Source of the DNA: Desulfobulbaceae bacterium | GTDB taxonomy: Bacteria; Desulfobacterota; Desulfobulbia; Desulfobulbales; SURF-16 | NCBI GenBank assembly: GCA_024763495.1 | Contig: JANTFJ010000201.1 | Location: 1-5,482 of the forward strand | Reading direction: 5' to 3' | Length of the DNA stretch: 5,482 nt | In this document: positions 5,400 through 5,482 of the stretch, in pieces | How positions within the stretch are numbered: position 1 is the first letter of the stretch | Layout of the letters: every line of letters starts with the position of its first letter | Position numbers and translations under genes: made by a program | The notes under the pieces: model-generated | What the model saw: only the letters and a program-made list of their open reading frames with translations | Database searches by the model: none | Told to the model about the DNA's origin: nothing

Positions 5400-5482
5400 A
5401 TGAACACCACCCTGCACCCGTTTAAACGCCGCGATATACCTGATGTATTATCGCGAGCGTTGAAACGGGCACATGGCGGCAT
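5400..5482 (+). CDS. Possible start of an unrecognised gene, cut by the window edge
   Basis: An open frame begins at ATG 5400 and is still open at the window end: MNTTLHPFKRRDIPDVLS, then RALKRAHGG. The same frame is closed upstream by TAA at 5376. I do not recognise the protein, and it is not the N-terminus of GlyS. No Shine-Dalgarno site precedes the ATG. The frame overlaps a strong imperfect palindrome: 5417-5436 pairs with 5449-5469 with one mismatch and one bulge. The opposite strand is also open across this stretch, ending in a stop near 5360. The stretch may therefore be another repeat rather than a gene. Confidence 0.3.
   Translation, partial: MNTTLHPFKRRDIPDVLSRALKRAHGG
5417..5469. 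repeat. Long imperfect palindrome at the window end
   Basis: CCCGTTTAAACGC (5417-5429) pairs with GCGTTGAAACGGG (5457-5469) with one mismatch. After a bulged A at 5456, CGCGATA (5430-5436) pairs with TATCGCG (5449-5455). The loop is about 12 bases. The size and quality match the other dispersed palindromes here, though no second copy is visible in the window. Confidence 0.6.

Overview
The window carries three complete protein genes separated and flanked by non-coding DNA that is unusually rich in dispersed palindromic repeats. A split-type glycyl-tRNA synthetase alpha subunit, a DUF3373-type outer-membrane protein with a Gram-negative signal peptide, moderate GC content and abundant REP-like palindromes together suggest a Gram-negative bacterium. 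My best guess is a Desulfobacterota (delta-proteobacterial, Desulfobulbales-like) chromosome. That assignment is inference from protein flavour, not from a marker gene.

Layout. Positions 1-369 hold no convincing gene. They contain three hairpins of one repeat family (1-38, 162-207, 244-353). The third is a nearly continuous 42-base-arm hairpin ending 16 bases before the next gene. Positions 370-1446 (+) encode an AI-2E/PerM-family membrane protein. It converges on a minus-strand gene (1677-3404) for a DUF3373-family outer-membrane protein. A strong two-way terminator hairpin (1573-1614) lies between them. A 513-base AT-rich divergent region (3405-3917) with A-tracts separates the outer-membrane gene from glyQ (3918-4790, +).

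After glyQ no glyS follows. Instead, 4791 to about 5380 is a patchwork of repeats: an inverted full copy of the hairpin family (4847-4979), a half REP of the GTAGGGGCGAAAAA type (4999-5024), a truncated second hairpin copy (5038-5080), a 151-base element with terminal inverted repeats (5080-5230), and a pair of inverted REPs with perfect 25-base arms (5237-5314). The window ends in palindromic DNA that overlaps a short open frame running off the edge.

The three genes show no obvious common pathway. The AI-2E protein sits in the inner membrane, the DUF3373 protein in the outer membrane, and GlyQ acts in the cytoplasm in translation. The most interesting signal is the hairpin family. Copies keep a nearly constant loop (core GCATACT-nn-TGYTATG) while their stems change sequence but stay paired. 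In two copies, several imperfections are G-U wobbles only when each is read in the element's own orientation, which hints at selection on a folded RNA or single-stranded DNA.
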